NCBI GenBank assembly: GCA_022788105.1
Contig: JALEVZ010000053.1
Location: 1-36,857 of the forward strand
Reading direction: 5' to 3'
DNA from: Prevotella sp.
GTDB lineage: Bacteria; Bacteroidota; Bacteroidia; Bacteroidales; Bacteroidaceae
Length of the DNA stretch: 36,857 nt
Shown here piece after piece: positions 35,730 to 36,857 of this stretch. Positions within the stretch are counted from its first letter, which is position 1. Each line of letters opens with the position of its first letter. The position numbers were made by a program, and so were the translations under genes. Below the pieces are notes generated by a model that saw nothing but the letters and a program-made list of their open reading frames with translations, ran no database searches and had not been told where the DNA came from.

Positions 35730-36208
35730 TACCTCCAATTGCCAGCGTTGCCGTTAGGCGTATCGAGGTCGCCGAACTTTAGTCCGGGAAACCGCCCGGC
35801 ACGGTTGGCGTCTTCGTTGAGTTGTCCTGTAGCGTCGGCATCAAGCCCACTGAGATAGTCATCGTACGTTGCCGAGCACTCCATGAGTGGCACTGTCTTG
35901 CCAACGGGGGAAATTTGCGTGGTGACACTGAGCGCGAAGCGACGGCCACCGGAATAGGGTATGTATGTCAGCGAGTCGGCAAGCAGTCCGCTACTGACAA
36001 GGTCGGCGAAGCGATCGGTATATACCCCGTGGCGCTGACAATAGGCTTCTTCCGCAGCACGTATCTTCACGAGCCGCGTTTTAACCACCGTTTCGCGCAT
36101 GTCGCGCTGCCGATTGAACCGCATAGTGGTGTCTACGCTCAAGAAGTTCAATGCCAACAACACTGCCACACAGAGGCCAAGCAGAATGATTTGCCTATTC
36201 GTCTTCAT
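35729..36208 (-). CDS. Small membrane-anchored protein of unknown function
   Basis: A 159-aa protein starting MKTNRQIILLGLCVAVLLALNFLSV, a single N-terminal hydrophobic helix (~6-24) that is either an anchor or an uncleaved signal. The following helical stretch (RDMRETVVKTRLVKIRAAEEAYCQRHGVYTDRFADLV) recalls the long N-terminal helix and 'AAEEAYCQRHGVYT' pattern of type II secretion pseudopilins, but there is no prepilin peptidase site (no G before FTLIE). The C-terminus ends NGNAGNWR. The frame is open to 36247, but ATG 36208 is used since the longer form starts upstream of the promoter box. Confidence 0.7.
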   Translation of the reverse strand: MKTNRQIILLGLCVAVLLALNFLSVDTTMRFNRQRDMRETVVKTRLVKIRAAEEAYCQRHGVYTDRFADLVSSGLLADSLTYIPYSGGRRFALSVTTQISPVGKTVPLMECSATYDDYLSGLDADATGQLNEDANRAGRFPGLKFGDLDTPNGNAGNWR

Positions 36209-36213
36209 CGGTG

Positions 36214-36244
36214 CAAATATAGAAAAATCATTTGAATAAGCCAA
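36214..36244 (-). promoter_or_regulatory. Promoter for the 159-aa gene, near-leaderless
   Basis: The minus strand has TTG (36242-36244), 20 bp, then TATATTTG (36214-36221). The ATG begins at 36208, only 5 nt past the box, which puts the expected start of transcription at or next to the A of ATG. Confidence 0.6.
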
Positions 36245-36284
36245 CAATTGTCTTCTTTATTTCCCGTTTTCAGCATAAAACCCG

Positions 36285-36292
36285 TAACTTTG
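36285..36292 (+). promoter_or_regulatory. Candidate promoter of the right-edge gene
   Basis: TAACTTTG matches the -7 box, with TTTC (36260-36263) 21 bp upstream. The gene starts at 36569, so the leader would be about 270 nt and would contain repeat array 13. Confidence 0.6.
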
Positions 36293-36392
36293 CAGTCTCG
36301 CTGCAACCGCAGCTACAAACCGCCAGTACACATGCCGCACGACACCACACACTTACACCAATGAGAGAGGAATGGAGTGTGGATGGTAGTGG

Positions 36393-36480
36393 GCTTTCAT
36401 GCTGATAGCAAGAGGCTTTCATGCTGATAGCATGGGGCTTTTGTGCTGATAGCAAGAGGCTTTTGTGCTGGCGGCAGAGA
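36393..36480. repeat. 22-bp tandem array 13 before the right-edge gene
   Basis: Four 22-bp units start at 36393, 36415, 36437 and 36459. Each begins GCTTT(C/T)(A/G)TGCTG, and three continue ATAGCA. The rest of the 36209-36568 gap holds the two divergent promoters and no gene. Confidence 0.97.
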
Positions 36481-36568
36481 GATTGGAGAGTGGCAGCAGC
36501 GCGCTCCTCCAGCAGTTACATATATATACATAACGACAAGAAAAGCAATACGCAAAACAGACAAAAGA

Positions 36569-36857
36569 ATGGGAAGGACAAAGTTTTCGGCAAAGGAAAT
36601 AGAAGAGATAGCTAAACTGTTGCGACTTAAAAACGCAAGCAACCGCGCACGACAGAAGCAGATACGCCACGACTTGCGCGTAGACTATGAGTTCAATATC
36701 TCTGACTTCAACGAGCAAGGCAAGGCTTTCGGTGAGACAGAACTGCGTGAAGCGGTGAAACGCGGAGCAATAGCCATACTCGACGACGCCACCATTGCAG
36801 ACATGAAAGCCAAGCGTGCACGCGACAAAGCACGCGACGAGGAGGCGCGACAGCAGG
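36569..36857 (+). CDS. Hypothetical protein, truncated by window edge
   Basis: 96 codons are visible from ATG 36569 and the frame is open at the right edge. The protein is hydrophilic and highly charged. It starts MGRTKFSAKEIEEIAKLLRL, then SNRARQKQIRHDLR, EFNISDFNEQGKAFGETELREAV and an Arg/Lys/Asp/Glu-rich stretch. The KxRxxLRxxxxFxISDF pattern is one I have seen in small uncharacterised Bacteroidetes proteins; no function is known to me. The likely promoter is at 36285. Confidence 0.65.
   Translation, partial: MGRTKFSAKEIEEIAKLLRLKNASNRARQKQIRHDLRVDYEFNISDFNEQGKAFGETELREAVKRGAIAILDDATIADMKAKRARDKARDEEARQQ

Overview
The window is chromosomal DNA from a Bacteroidales bacterium, most likely Prevotella or a close relative. 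Three things support this. Promoters have the Bacteroidetes form (TTTG or TTG, 19-21 bp, TAnnTTTG) and starts lack Shine-Dalgarno sequences. The gene blocks are typical of the order: rsfS-ftsH-cdsA, surE/parA-parB-DUF5683-mltD-rel, merR/alaS, and DUF3822-rsmD-helicase. The lipoprotein has an acidic Bacteroidetes-type export signal after its lipobox cysteine. GC content looks moderate, near 50%. The genus is inferred, not proven.

Layout, left to right. (1) 1-300: the 3' end of an ISL3/ISAon1-like transposase, then tRNA-Gln(CTG) on the minus strand with its own promoter and terminator. (2) 450-4430, plus: rsfS, ftsH and cdsA, followed by a terminator and a monocistronic SusE/SusF-style outer-surface lipoprotein (4629-6023). 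(3) 6406-8536, minus: lpxB and surE, separated by a striking 154-bp inverted-repeat element. (4) 8612-15160, plus: parA, parB, a DUF5683 protein, mltD and rel, linking chromosome segregation, wall turnover and the stringent response. (5) A MerR-type regulator (minus) and alaS (plus) that diverge from two interlocked face-to-face promoters. (6) A secreted M6-like metalloprotease. (7) 21326-30908, minus: nadB, a PAP2 phosphatase, a cardiolipin synthase, queE-queD (queuosine precursor), an unrecognised 616-aa membrane-anchored TPR-like protein and dnaG. (8) 31326-36208, minus: a 172-aa anchored protein, DUF3822, rsmD, a RecD/Dda-like helicase, a TlpA-like thioredoxin and an SprT-like metalloprotein. 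(9) A plus-strand gene truncated by the right edge.

The genes are mostly housekeeping. The unusual part lies between them. Almost every intergenic gap longer than about 70 bp that is not just a promoter or terminator holds a tandem or degenerate repeat with a period of exactly 22 bp (sometimes 44), yet the unit sequence differs from gap to gap. I count fifteen such tracts, about 2 kb in all. Four of them (near 6209, 15268, 23233 and 31014) share a related module. It carries GGCCC/TTTGAC hairpins, and three of the four end in a fixed-spacing tail (an 18-mer, 20 nt, then CAAAGTGTCA). It always lies just beyond the 3' end of a gene and points towards that gene. From memory, a published survey of bacterial satellites described non-coding 22/44-nt repeats with unconserved sequence. 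The period itself may therefore not be new, but the density, phase continuity and 3'-end module seen here deserve follow-up.
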